From positions 124,001 through 188,000 of the forward strand of contig NZ_CP021236.1 in assembly GCF_003585765.1 (NCBI RefSeq): 64,000 bases of DNA, read 5' to 3'. Position numbers and translations under genes: made by a program. Numbering within the stretch: position 1 is the first letter of the stretch; each line of letters starts with the position of its first letter. The DNA comes from Pontibacter actiniarum (GTDB lineage: Bacteria > Bacteroidota > Bacteroidia > Cytophagales > Hymenobacteraceae). The notes below the pieces were generated by a model, which had not been told where the DNA came from, made no database searches, and worked only from the letters and a program-made list of their open reading frames with translations. Below are positions 23,181-30,331 of this stretch, in pieces.

Positions 23181-24514
23181 GACAGTGTCCAGAAAAGTGT
23201 GTAAGTGAGTTCGGGCTGGTGTTTTAGAATCTACATCTTTCCGGGTATAAAGTTACAAACTGGTTCATAATCAGGCCCCAATTTCGCTGCGGCTGGGTCC
23301 ATTTCTTGGTGATCTCCCTCAGGGCCAAGAACACGGCCTTCCTGACCGAGCCGTCATCCGGGAAAGCTCCCTTGCCCTTGGTGTACTTGCGGATCTTGCC
23401 GTTGAGGTTCTCGATAAGGTTGGTGGTGTAGATGATGCGGCGGATCTCCAGGGGAAAGTCAAAGAAGACGGTGAGCTCCTCCCAGTTGGCCCGCCAGCTT
23501 TTGACAGCATAAGGGTACTTGGAGCCCCACGCCTGCTCAAAGCGCTCCAGCTCCACAGCCGCAACCTCCCTGGTGGGGGCGTTGTAGATCGCCTTCATGT
23601 CAGCGGCAAATGCCTTCTTGTCCCTCCACACCACATACCGGCATGAGTTTCTTATCTGGTGCACCACGCAAACCTGGGTGGCCGCCTCCGGGAAAACGCT
23701 CCTGATGCCCTGTGTGAAGCCCGAGAGGTTGTCGGTGCAGGTGATGAGGATGTCCTCCACGCCCCTGGCCCGGATGTCGGTGAGCACGCCCACCCAGAAG
23801 GCGGCGCTCTCGCTCTCCGAGAGCCACATACCCAGCAGCTCCTTCCTGCCCTCGCTGTTGAGGCCCACGGCCAGGTAGACGGTCTTGCTGATGACCTTGC
23901 CGCTGTGGCGCACCTTGAAGGCGATGCCGTCCATCCACACGATGCAGTAGAGCCGCTCCAGGGGCCTTTGCTGCCACTCGGCGATGTCCTCGCTCACGCG
24001 GTGGGTGATGGTGGAGACGGTGGACTCGGAGAGGTTGAAGCCGTAGATCTCCCGCAGCTGCTCCTCGATGTCACGTGTGCTCATGCCCTTGGCGTAAAGG
24101 GAGATGACCAGCTCCTCGATGCCCTCGGCCAGGCCGCGCCGCTTGGGCACCAGCACCGGCTCAAAGGTGCCGGCTCTGTCGCGGGGCACCTCTATCTCCA
24201 CCTCTCCGTACTTGCTCTTGAGCTTCTTACTGGTCTTTCCGTTGCGGGAGTTGCCGCTGTTGCGGCCTTCGGGGGAGTGCTTCCCGTAGCCCAGGTGATG
24301 GTCCAGCTCTCCCTCCAGCATCTTTTCGGTGCCGCGCACATAGAGCTCCTCCATGAAAGAGGAGAAGTCTTTGGAGTCCTTGAACTGCTTCAAAAACTCC
24401 GAGTTGAGGATGTCGTCTTTGCTTATCATCGCTGTGTGAATGGTTATGGAAGTTAATAAAAAAGGTCCGAACTTGCGCCCAAACCTCCATTTACACAGTT
24501 AATTAGATACTGCC
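23181..24514 (-). mobile_element. IS256-family insertion sequence with 8-bp target duplication
   Basis: A 1334-bp element bounded by imperfect 24-base inverted ends: 23181-23204 and the reverse complement of 24491-24514 share GxCAGTxTC at the tip and TGTGTAA at the inner end. The direct repeat AACCATTC flanks it exactly on both sides (23173-23180 and 24515-24522), the 8-bp duplication size of the IS256 family. It carries one intact transposase. It sits in an intergenic region between the AbiE-type operon and copZ, so no gene appears to be broken by it. Confidence 0.93.
23224..24429 (-). CDS. IS256-family transposase
   Basis: A 401-residue, full-length DDE transposase. Family signatures visible are Gly-Tyr-Gly-Lys-His-Ser-Pro-Glu-Gly-Arg-Asn near residue 48, Ser-Thr-Arg-Asp-Ile-Glu near 115, the catalytic Asp of Val-Trp-Met-Asp-Gly-Ile-Ala, the second Asp in Thr-Asp-Asn-Leu-Ser-Gly-Phe, and a terminal Thr-Thr-Asn-Leu-Ile-Glu with the catalytic Glu. 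No frameshift or stop interrupts it, so the element may be active. It is the only gene of the element. Confidence 0.95.
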   Translation of the reverse strand: MISKDDILNSEFLKQFKDSKDFSSFMEELYVRGTEKMLEGELDHHLGYGKHSPEGRNSGNSRNGKTSKKLKSKYGEVEIEVPRDRAGTFEPVLVPKRRGLAEGIEELVISLYAKGMSTRDIEEQLREIYGFNLSESTVSTITHRVSEDIAEWQQRPLERLYCIVWMDGIAFKVRHSGKVISKTVYLAVGLNSEGRKELLGMWLSESESAAFWVGVLTDIRARGVEDILITCTDNLSGFTQGIRSVFPEAATQVCVVHQIRNSCRYVVWRDKKAFAADMKAIYNAPTREVAAVELERFEQAWGSKYPYAVKSWRANWEELTVFFDFPLEIRRIIYTTNLIENLNGKIRKYTKGKGAFPDDGSVRKAVFLALREITKKWTQPQRNWGLIMNQFVTLYPERCRF

Positions 24515-24536
24515 AACCATTCCGGCTATTACTGAT

Positions 24537-24746
24537 TTAAATAGGTTGTGCCTTAAAGCCAGCCTTCTCTACAGTGGCGATGACCTCACTGGCAGAGAGA
24601 GAGTCTGTTTTCACGGTAAGCACTTTGTCTTTGTTGGCTGTATCCACAGTCCATTCGCAAACACCTTCGGCGGCGTTAAGTACTGGGGTTACTTTAGAAA
24701 CACAGCCGCCGCAGTTTATATTGGTTTTAAACTTTAAGTCTTTCAT
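24537..24746 (-). CDS. copZ: CopZ-like copper chaperone (HMA domain)
   Basis: A 69-residue protein consisting of a single heavy-metal-associated domain with Asn-Cys-Gly-Gly-Cys (Cys12, Cys15) and a typical Val-Glu-Lys-Ala-Gly-Phe C-terminus. It hands Cu(I) to CopA in the cytosol. It lacks the usual Met-Thr before the first Cys, which is common in Bacteroidota relatives. It lies 112 bp downstream of copA on the same strand with its own -7 box, so it may be expressed alone. The decayed copy at 3633-3779 shows the same pattern. Confidence 0.92.
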   Translation of the reverse strand: MKDLKFKTNINCGGCVSKVTPVLNAAEGVCEWTVDTANKDKVLTVKTDSLSASEVIATVEKAGFKAQPI

Positions 24747-24786
24747 GTTTTTATGCTTTTATAAGTTATACTTAGTTTGGATCTTA

Positions 24787-24794
24787 CAAAGATA
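24787..24794 (-). promoter_or_regulatory. candidate -7 box of copZ
   Basis: TATCTTTG on the minus strand matches the Bacteroidota TAnnTTTG box, 40 bases before the copZ start. A good -33 element at the usual spacing was not found, so support is moderate. Confidence 0.4.
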
Positions 24795-24858
24795 GGTCAG
24801 GTCAATACCTTTCTTGTTACACAATATTTCTTATTTATTATATAATTATTCACCACAG

Positions 24859-27138
24859 TTACAGTTTCTGCGCCTTCAGCCTTAAACTGTTCGTAACTAC
24901 AGACACAGAGCTCAGAGCCATGGCCGCACCTGCAATCATGGGATCCAGCAGGAAGCCATACAGCGGGTAAAGCACACCTGCAGCAATGGGAATACCTATC
25001 AGGTTATAGATGAAGGCCCAGAACAGGTTTTGCTTAATGGCCCGCACCGTTTGCTTCGATAGCTTCAGTGCCTTAGGAACCTGCTGCAGATCGGAGGAAA
25101 TGAGGGTCATTTTGGCGACATCAATGGCTATGTCAGAGCCCTTGCCCATGGCTACACTTACATCAGCCTGTGCCAGTGCGTGCGAATCGTTGATGCCATC
25201 CCCCACCATGGCTACTACCTTGCCTTGAGTTTGCAAATCTTTTACAAAAGCGGCTTTATCCGAAGGCAAAACCTCAGCTTTATAATTCCTTATGCCTACC
25301 TGTGCTGCCACACTGGCAGCGGTTTGTTGATTATCGCCAGTGAGCATGTACACCTCAATATCCTGCTCTTGCAATGTTCGGATGGCTGCCGCCGAACTTT
25401 GCTTGATTTGGTCTGCAATGGCTACTAAAGCTACAGCACTACTGTTCTCTGTAAAGAAGATAACAGTTTTTGCCTCATCTCTTAAAGAGCTGGCTAGCTG
25501 TGTCAGCTTCGCATCAACATGTACGCCTTCCTCTTCTAGTAATCTATGATTACCTGCTAAATACCGGTTTCCGTGCAAGGAAGCTTTCACCCCGCGCCCG
25601 GTTACACTATCAAACGTGTCCAGCTCAAGTGACCTTACCTCCTGGTCTTTCAGGTAGCGGACCACTGCTTCAGCCAACGGGTGCTCTGACTGCAGTTCCA
25701 ATGACAGCAGTATGGTTTGCAGGGTTTGTTTTCGGGCTTCCGCTCCACCAGCCCAAATTATATCCGTTAATACAGGTTTGCCCTCCGTTATGGTGCCCGT
25801 CTTATCAAGAATAACAGCATTCACTTTATGGGCCTGCTCCAGACTTTCGGCGTCTTTAATCAAGATGCCGTTCTCAGCACCTTTGCCCACACCCACCATG
25901 ATAGCGGTTGGGGTTGCCAGGCCAAGGGCACATGGGCAGGCAATCACAAGTACGGTGACCAGGGCCAGCAGCCCTTGCGTCAGTGCATTGTCACCGCCAA
26001 GCATCAACCAAGTCGTAAAGCTTACTAGCGCGATCAGCAGCACGACTGGCACGAAAATACCCGCGATCTTGTCCACGAGTTTCTGTACCGGTGCCTTGGA
26101 TCCCTGCGCTTCCTGCACCATTTTGATGATTTGGGCCAACATGGTCTCACTGCCTACCTTCTCGGCCACAAATCGGAAGCTGCCCTTCTGGTTGATGGTG
26201 CCTGCATACACTTTGTCTCCTTTCTGCTTGGCCACCGGTACGGGTTCCCCCGAAATCATCGACTCGTCTACATAGGAAGTGCCTTGCGCCACCTCTCCGT
26301 CCACAGGTATCTTTTCGCCGGCACGCACCAGCAGCAGGTCGCCTTTCTGCACCTGTGAAATTGGCACCTCCCGCTCGTGCTCCCCCTCTACCAGCCAAAC
26401 GGTTTTTGGCTGCAGGCCGATCAGCTTCTTAATGGCCGTGGAGGTATTCGACTTGGCCCTTTCCTCCAGCAGCTTACCCAGCATGATGAACACGATCACG
26501 ACGGCCGCGGCCTCGAAGTACACGTGGGGGTGCAGCCCGCGTGTGTGCCAAAACTCCGGAAAGAAGGTGTTAAACACACTGAAGCCAAAGGCAATGCCTG
26601 TACTCAATGATACCAGCGTATCCATATTTGCCTTTCCGTTTCTGGCTTGCTTAAAGGCATTGATAAAGAAGCTTCGGCCAAAGTAAAACAGCACCGGGGC
26701 GCTCAGCACCATCATGATCCAGTTCCCGTAAGGCATATCCATAAAAAACATCCCGATGATAAACACCGGCAGGGTAAGAATGGCTGCTGCGATAGTCCTC
26801 TTCTTCAGCGTCTGGTAACGGTTATGCTGCTCTTCTTCCTGCTTCTCCTGGGCGTTTTCCTCATCAACGATCAAGTCAAAACCTATCTCCTGCACATTTC
26901 GCTGTATCTCGGCAAGGGTGATTTTATCAGGGTTATAAGACACCTGCAGTGTCTGGGAGGCAAAGTTCACCGCTGCCTGCGACACTCCAGGCTGGGCTCC
27001 TACCATGGATTCCACGCTGAGGGCGCAGGAGGCGCAGCTCATACCTGTAACCGGTAAAGACACTCTCTGCTCCTGTGCAGTAGGCTGACCTACAGCCTTA
27101 TCAGGGGTAAGTACTTTATTCTCCATTTTACCACTCAT
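24859..27138 (-). CDS. copA: CopA, Cu(I)/Ag(I)-exporting P1B-1 ATPase (second copy)
   Basis: A 759-residue pump paralogous to 3786-6023. The N-terminal HMA domain has Met-Ser-Cys-Ala-Ser-Cys (Cys35, Cys38). The membrane ion site Cys-Pro-Cys lies near residue 400, the phosphorylation motif Asp-Lys-Thr-Gly-Thr about 45 residues later, and the hinge Gly-Asp-Gly-Ile-Asn-Asp near 645. In that hinge region Ser-His-Ala-Leu replaces the common Ser-Pro-Ala-Leu. It exports Cu(I)/Ag(I) from the cytosol. The start at 27138 gives Met-Ser-Gly-Lys-Met-Glu; an ATG at 27126 is also possible. A TACCTTTG box lies 20 bases upstream, and the IS5 element follows beyond it. Confidence 0.96.
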   Translation of the reverse strand: MSGKMENKVLTPDKAVGQPTAQEQRVSLPVTGMSCASCALSVESMVGAQPGVSQAAVNFASQTLQVSYNPDKITLAEIQRNVQEIGFDLIVDEENAQEKQEEEQHNRYQTLKKRTIAAAILTLPVFIIGMFFMDMPYGNWIMMVLSAPVLFYFGRSFFINAFKQARNGKANMDTLVSLSTGIAFGFSVFNTFFPEFWHTRGLHPHVYFEAAAVVIVFIMLGKLLEERAKSNTSTAIKKLIGLQPKTVWLVEGEHEREVPISQVQKGDLLLVRAGEKIPVDGEVAQGTSYVDESMISGEPVPVAKQKGDKVYAGTINQKGSFRFVAEKVGSETMLAQIIKMVQEAQGSKAPVQKLVDKIAGIFVPVVLLIALVSFTTWLMLGGDNALTQGLLALVTVLVIACPCALGLATPTAIMVGVGKGAENGILIKDAESLEQAHKVNAVILDKTGTITEGKPVLTDIIWAGGAEARKQTLQTILLSLELQSEHPLAEAVVRYLKDQEVRSLELDTFDSVTGRGVKASLHGNRYLAGNHRLLEEEGVHVDAKLTQLASSLRDEAKTVIFFTENSSAVALVAIADQIKQSSAAAIRTLQEQDIEVYMLTGDNQQTAASVAAQVGIRNYKAEVLPSDKAAFVKDLQTQGKVVAMVGDGINDSHALAQADVSVAMGKGSDIAIDVAKMTLISSDLQQVPKALKLSKQTVRAIKQNLFWAFIYNLIGIPIAAGVLYPLYGFLLDPMIAGAAMALSSVSVVTNSLRLKAQKL

Positions 27139-27501
27139 TTAGTCGTTCTTGATAACACAAAGGTACATCCTGACCCAGCGCTTGCTATTACAAAATTCTA
27201 GCAAAGAGTTACAGATTTCCTCTGATAGCATGCTGTAGACAGTAGGAGCTGTTGAAATACAACAGACCGGTTTTGGCTAACTGTCACCCACAGCCACAGT
27301 GCCTATTTTATTTACGGGAGCATACGTAACTTAAGGCTGAACAAAAGGGAGCTGAAAGTCGTTTGTTAGACCCTTAAAGTGGGGCGTAAAGCTACTCTCT
27401 GTGCTTTATAGCCTATGAAGCTGTTTAGAGTTTTAGAACTTCCAAAGAATTAGGATGGTAAAAGTGTTTGCGAAAACATTTGCTTACCAGGCACTAATTC
27501 A
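27139..27501. other. divergent promoter region interrupted by the IS5 left end
   Basis: No gene is seen. The copA -7 box (27158-27165, minus) lies at the left. The left end of the IS5 element starts at 27417. The rest is unassigned leader or operator DNA. Without the insertion, copA and the HYC gene at 28448 would face away from each other across roughly 390 bp. Confidence 0.55.
27158..27165 (-). promoter_or_regulatory. -7 box of the second copA
   Basis: TACCTTTG on the minus strand, inside the 12-mer TGTACCTTTGTG that is also present ahead of the HYC/cus operon (28423-28434). The box ends 20 bases before the copA start. Confidence 0.6.
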
Positions 27502-28337
27502 ATGGAAGTCTTAAGTGAAGATAGCATAAATAAGTGGATCGTGCCACAACTGAGCATTGGCAAACGCGGTCCTCAGGTCCATGTTCCAGTCAGCAAGCTA
27601 GTAGGCGCCATCCTCTATAAGCTTAAAACGGGCTGCCAGTGGCGCTTGTTGCCTGTCAAAGAGTTACTGGGCGAAGGTGGTCTTGGCTGGCAGGGAGTGT
27701 ATTACCATTTTCACCGATGGGCAGCAGACGGCAGCCTCAGGCGGGTGTGGGTGAACTTGCTGCGGCAAAAACGCCGGTTACTTAACTTGTGCTCGGTACA
27801 GTTGGATGGTAGTCAGACCCTGTGCAAGAACGGCGGGGAGTGCATCGGCTTTCAGGGCCGGAAAGCAGGCAGGACCTGCAACAGCCTGTTTCTCTCGGAC
27901 GACACGGGTACATTGCTGGCCTGTTCGGGGCCGGTGGCCGGCAATCACCACGACCTGTTTGAGATCAAGCGGGTTTTTGGGGAGCTGGCAGATTTGCTCC
28001 AGGAAGCAGGTCTGGAAGTGGAAGGCTTATTTTTGAATGCAGATGCTGGTTTTAACTCAGAAGAGTTTAGAAGGCTTTGCTCCTCGCTCAGGATAGAGGC
28101 CAACATTGCATTTAACTTCAGGAATGGGACACATGAAGCAGAATACGTGTACTTTGATGAGCAGCTCTACAAGAGAAGAAACGTAGTAGAGCAGGCCCAG
28201 GCCTGGCTCGATAGCTTTAAGGCACTGCTGATCAGGTTTGAAACAAAAGCCAGCAATTGGATTGCACTCCATTTCCTGGCTTTCACAGTACTTTTTATCA
28301 GGAAAATAAAGAAATTAGAAAAACCCTAAACAGGTTC
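27417..28337 (+). mobile_element. IS5-family insertion sequence
   Basis: A 921-bp element bounded by inverted ends GAAGCTGTTTAGAGTTTT (from 27417) and, as reverse complement, GAACCTGTTTAGGGTTTT (ending at 28337). TAT flanks both sides (27414-27416, 28338-28340), consistent with the 2-4 bp duplications of this family. It carries one transposase frame, apparently intact. It lies between the divergent promoters of copA and the HYC/cus operon. Confidence 0.8.
27502..28329 (+). CDS. IS5-family transposase
   Basis: A 275-residue DDE transposase. The N-terminal part has the DUF4096-like stretch Lys-Thr-Gly-Cys-Gln-Trp-Arg-Leu-Leu-Pro, common in IS5-group enzymes. The catalytic Asp residues are likely in Gln-Leu-Asp-Gly-Ser and Asn-Ala-Asp-Ala-Gly-Phe, with the C-terminal Glu near Arg-Asn-Val-Val-Glu-Gln. 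The size is normal for a single-frame IS5 transposase and no stop interrupts it. The stop codon is 8 bp from the right end. Confidence 0.9.
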   Translation: MEVLSEDSINKWIVPQLSIGKRGPQVHVPVSKLVGAILYKLKTGCQWRLLPVKELLGEGGLGWQGVYYHFHRWAADGSLRRVWVNLLRQKRRLLNLCSVQLDGSQTLCKNGGECIGFQGRKAGRTCNSLFLSDDTGTLLACSGPVAGNHHDLFEIKRVFGELADLLQEAGLEVEGLFLNADAGFNSEEFRRLCSSLRIEANIAFNFRNGTHEAEYVYFDEQLYKRRNVVEQAQAWLDSFKALLIRFETKASNWIALHFLAFTVLFIRKIKKLEKP

Positions 28338-28424
28338 TATATAGCTGCATGACCTAGTCAAGAGAGTCCAATAAATATGTAAAAAAAATAGCTAATTATA
28401 TAACATACCCAGTTGCCCCTGTTG

Positions 28425-28432
28425 TACCTTTG
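28425..28432 (+). promoter_or_regulatory. -7 box with overlapping inverted repeat ahead of the HYC/cus operon
   Basis: TACCTTTG at 28425-28432, 15 bases before the start codon at 28448. It lies within the inverted repeat GTACCTT-N6-AAGGTAC (28424-28443), so a regulator bound there would block the promoter. The same 12-mer TGTACCTTTGTG marks the copA promoter at 27158. Confidence 0.62.
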
Positions 28433-28447
28433 TGGTAAGGTACCATT

Positions 28448-28876
28448 ATGAAAACTCTTCACCGGATCATATTGCTAACGTTAGCCCTGCTGGTGCTTGT
28501 CTCCTCGACAGGTGTTACAGTAGGTATGCATCTATGTGCCGGGGAGATACGTGATTTAAGTTTCTACGGGCAGGCTGAAGATTGCCCGATGGAGCAGATG
28601 AAAGAAACGCTGCCTCCTTGCCACATTCCTCAAGATACCAAAGAAAAAAGCTGCTGTGAAGACCACCAGTTTGTGGTAGAGCGCCTGGATATAGCCTCTG
28701 ACACAAAGGCGCTTGCGCTCAATAAAACACTGGATCTTAAATTCATCGCCGCTGTGAAAGTGGTGATCCTGCAGCTTTTTGCACTTCAGGATGAGTTAAA
28801 ACCTGCTTACGCACTTTATACTTCCCCTCCCATTGCCCGGGACATACCTGTTCTGGTGCAGTCCTTCCTTATATAA
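28448..28876 (+). CDS. HYC_CC_PP-family membrane-anchored protein
   Basis: A 142-residue protein with an N-terminal signal or anchor (about 5-25). The mature part carries Gly-Met-His-Leu-Cys-Ala-Gly-Glu, a later Cys-Cys-Glu-Asp-His, and a terminal Pro-Pro-Ile-Ala. These are the three features that name the HYC_CC_PP family of Bacteroidota. The conserved Cys and His suggest metal binding at the outside of the inner membrane. The family is regularly placed before Cus-type efflux genes, as here (150 bp before cusA), so it likely assists or senses metal for that pump. Confidence 0.85.
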   Translation: MKTLHRIILLTLALLVLVSSTGVTVGMHLCAGEIRDLSFYGQAEDCPMEQMKETLPPCHIPQDTKEKSCCEDHQFVVERLDIASDTKALALNKTLDLKFIAAVKVVILQLFALQDELKPAYALYTSPPIARDIPVLVQSFLI

Positions 28877-29029
28877 CCTTACAGGCTTGTAAGTACCTTT
28901 ACAATAGGCGCAGTTGTGACCTTGTGACACTGCGTTGGTAGCAACGCTACCCTGTTCTTTGGTACTGTCCCCCTTTTCAGCCGTTTCAAGCGGCTGCTAG
29001 TCATTTCCTATTAAGGTTATTTTAATTCC

Positions 29030-30310
29030 ATGATCGAAAAGTTAATTTCCTTTTCGCTCCGCAACCGCATAATGGTGTTGCTCATTGCAGCATCGCTGTT
29101 TGGCTGGGGCCTTTATTCTGTACAGACAAACAAAGTGGATGCCATTCCCGATTTGTCTGAAAACCAGGTGATTGTCTTTACTGAGTGGATGGGCCGAAGC
29201 CCTCAGCTGGTGGAAGACCAGATTACCTATCCGCTTGTTACGAATTTGCAGGGCCTGCCCGAGGTAAAATATGTGCGGGGAACCTCCATGTTCGGCATGA
29301 GTTTTATCTATGTCATCTTTGAGGATGAGACAGACGTGTACTGGGCCCGCACACGGGTATTGGAACGCCTGAATTCTGTGGGTAATATGCTGCCTCAAGA
29401 CGCCACGCCCACCCTGGGGCCAGATGGCACCGGTGTAGGGCATATCCTGTGGTATACGTTGGAGGCCCCTGGCATGGATCTGGGTGAGCAGCGTGCCGTG
29501 CAGGACTGGTATGTGAAATTCGCGCTGCAAAACGTGGCAGGGGTCAGTGAGGTGGCTTCTTTCGGCGGTTTCCAAAAGCAGTACCAGCTCACCCTTGACC
29601 CTAACAAGTTAAGCTATTACAACCTCTCCGTTCCACAGGTGATACAAGCCGTGCGGGCTAATAACAACGAAGCAGGTGGCCGCAAGTTTGAACTATCCGA
29701 CATCGGCTATATCATCAAAACAACCGGTTACCTTGAATCTGCCCAAGAGATAGAGAACATTCCTATTGCTACCAGCAACACCATCCCGGTACGGGTGCGG
29801 GATGTGGCATCGGTGCAGATGACAGGTGAAAGCCGCCTGGGCATCTTTGACCTGAACGGGCAAGGCGAGGCTGTTGGTGGTATCATCGTGATGCGCTACG
29901 GTGAGAATGCAGAGGAGGTGATCGAAAACGTGAAGGTGAAGATGGAAGAAGTAGCCAAAGGCCTGCCGGAAGGCATGAAGTTCAACATCGTCTACGACCG
30001 CAGCGGGCTTATCAATGAAAGCATAGACTCTGTTCGGAATACCCTGATCGAGGAAATGATTGTGGCCTCGCTCGTGGTGCTCCTGTTCCTCTTCCACTGG
30101 CGCAGCGCCCTGGTGATTATGATCCAGTTGCCCCTCTCCGTTGCCATTGGCTTTATCCTGCTTAATGCCTTTGGTATTTCTTCTAACATCATGTCCCTGA
30201 CAGGTATTGCCCTGTCCATCGGTGTGATTGTGGATGACGCCATCGTGATGGTGGAAAACGCCTACCGGCACCTGGCCGATGCGACGAAAGGTAAACCGTG
30301 GGAGGATTAA
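29030..30310 (+). CDS. cusA: CusA, N-terminal part of a split RND metal efflux pump
   Basis: A 426-residue frame covering the N-terminal four transmembrane helices and first periplasmic half of a heavy-metal RND pump (HME family). The helix IV motif Gly-Val-Ile-Val-Asp-Asp-Ala-Ile-Val-Met-Val-Glu-Asn is complete, with the proton-relay Asp pair. The protein stops at Lys-Pro-Trp-Glu-Asp because of two in-frame stops, TAA TAA, at 30308-30313. The next frame starts 19 bases later and supplies the rest. The pump would move Cu(I)/Ag(I) from periplasm to outside with the CusB and CusC parts that follow. Confidence 0.85.
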   Translation: MIEKLISFSLRNRIMVLLIAASLFGWGLYSVQTNKVDAIPDLSENQVIVFTEWMGRSPQLVEDQITYPLVTNLQGLPEVKYVRGTSMFGMSFIYVIFEDETDVYWARTRVLERLNSVGNMLPQDATPTLGPDGTGVGHILWYTLEAPGMDLGEQRAVQDWYVKFALQNVAGVSEVASFGGFQKQYQLTLDPNKLSYYNLSVPQVIQAVRANNNEAGGRKFELSDIGYIIKTTGYLESAQEIENIPIATSNTIPVRVRDVASVQMTGESRLGIFDLNGQGEAVGGIIVMRYGENAEEVIENVKVKMEEVAKGLPEGMKFNIVYDRSGLINESIDSVRNTLIEEMIVASLVVLLFLFHWRSALVIMIQLPLSVAIGFILLNAFGISSNIMSLTGIALSIGVIVDDAIVMVENAYRHLADATKGKPWED

Positions 30311-30331
30311 TAATCTGCATTCAAAAATAGA

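Noticed and set aside
23659..24456. 265-codon open frame antisense to the IS256 transposase
   Set aside because: It is the shadow of the transposase: its composition mirrors the opposite strand, and no protein-like motif is seen.
25712..26275. 187-codon frame antisense to the second copA
   Set aside because: The opposite strand encodes an intact ATPase; this frame shows no motif.
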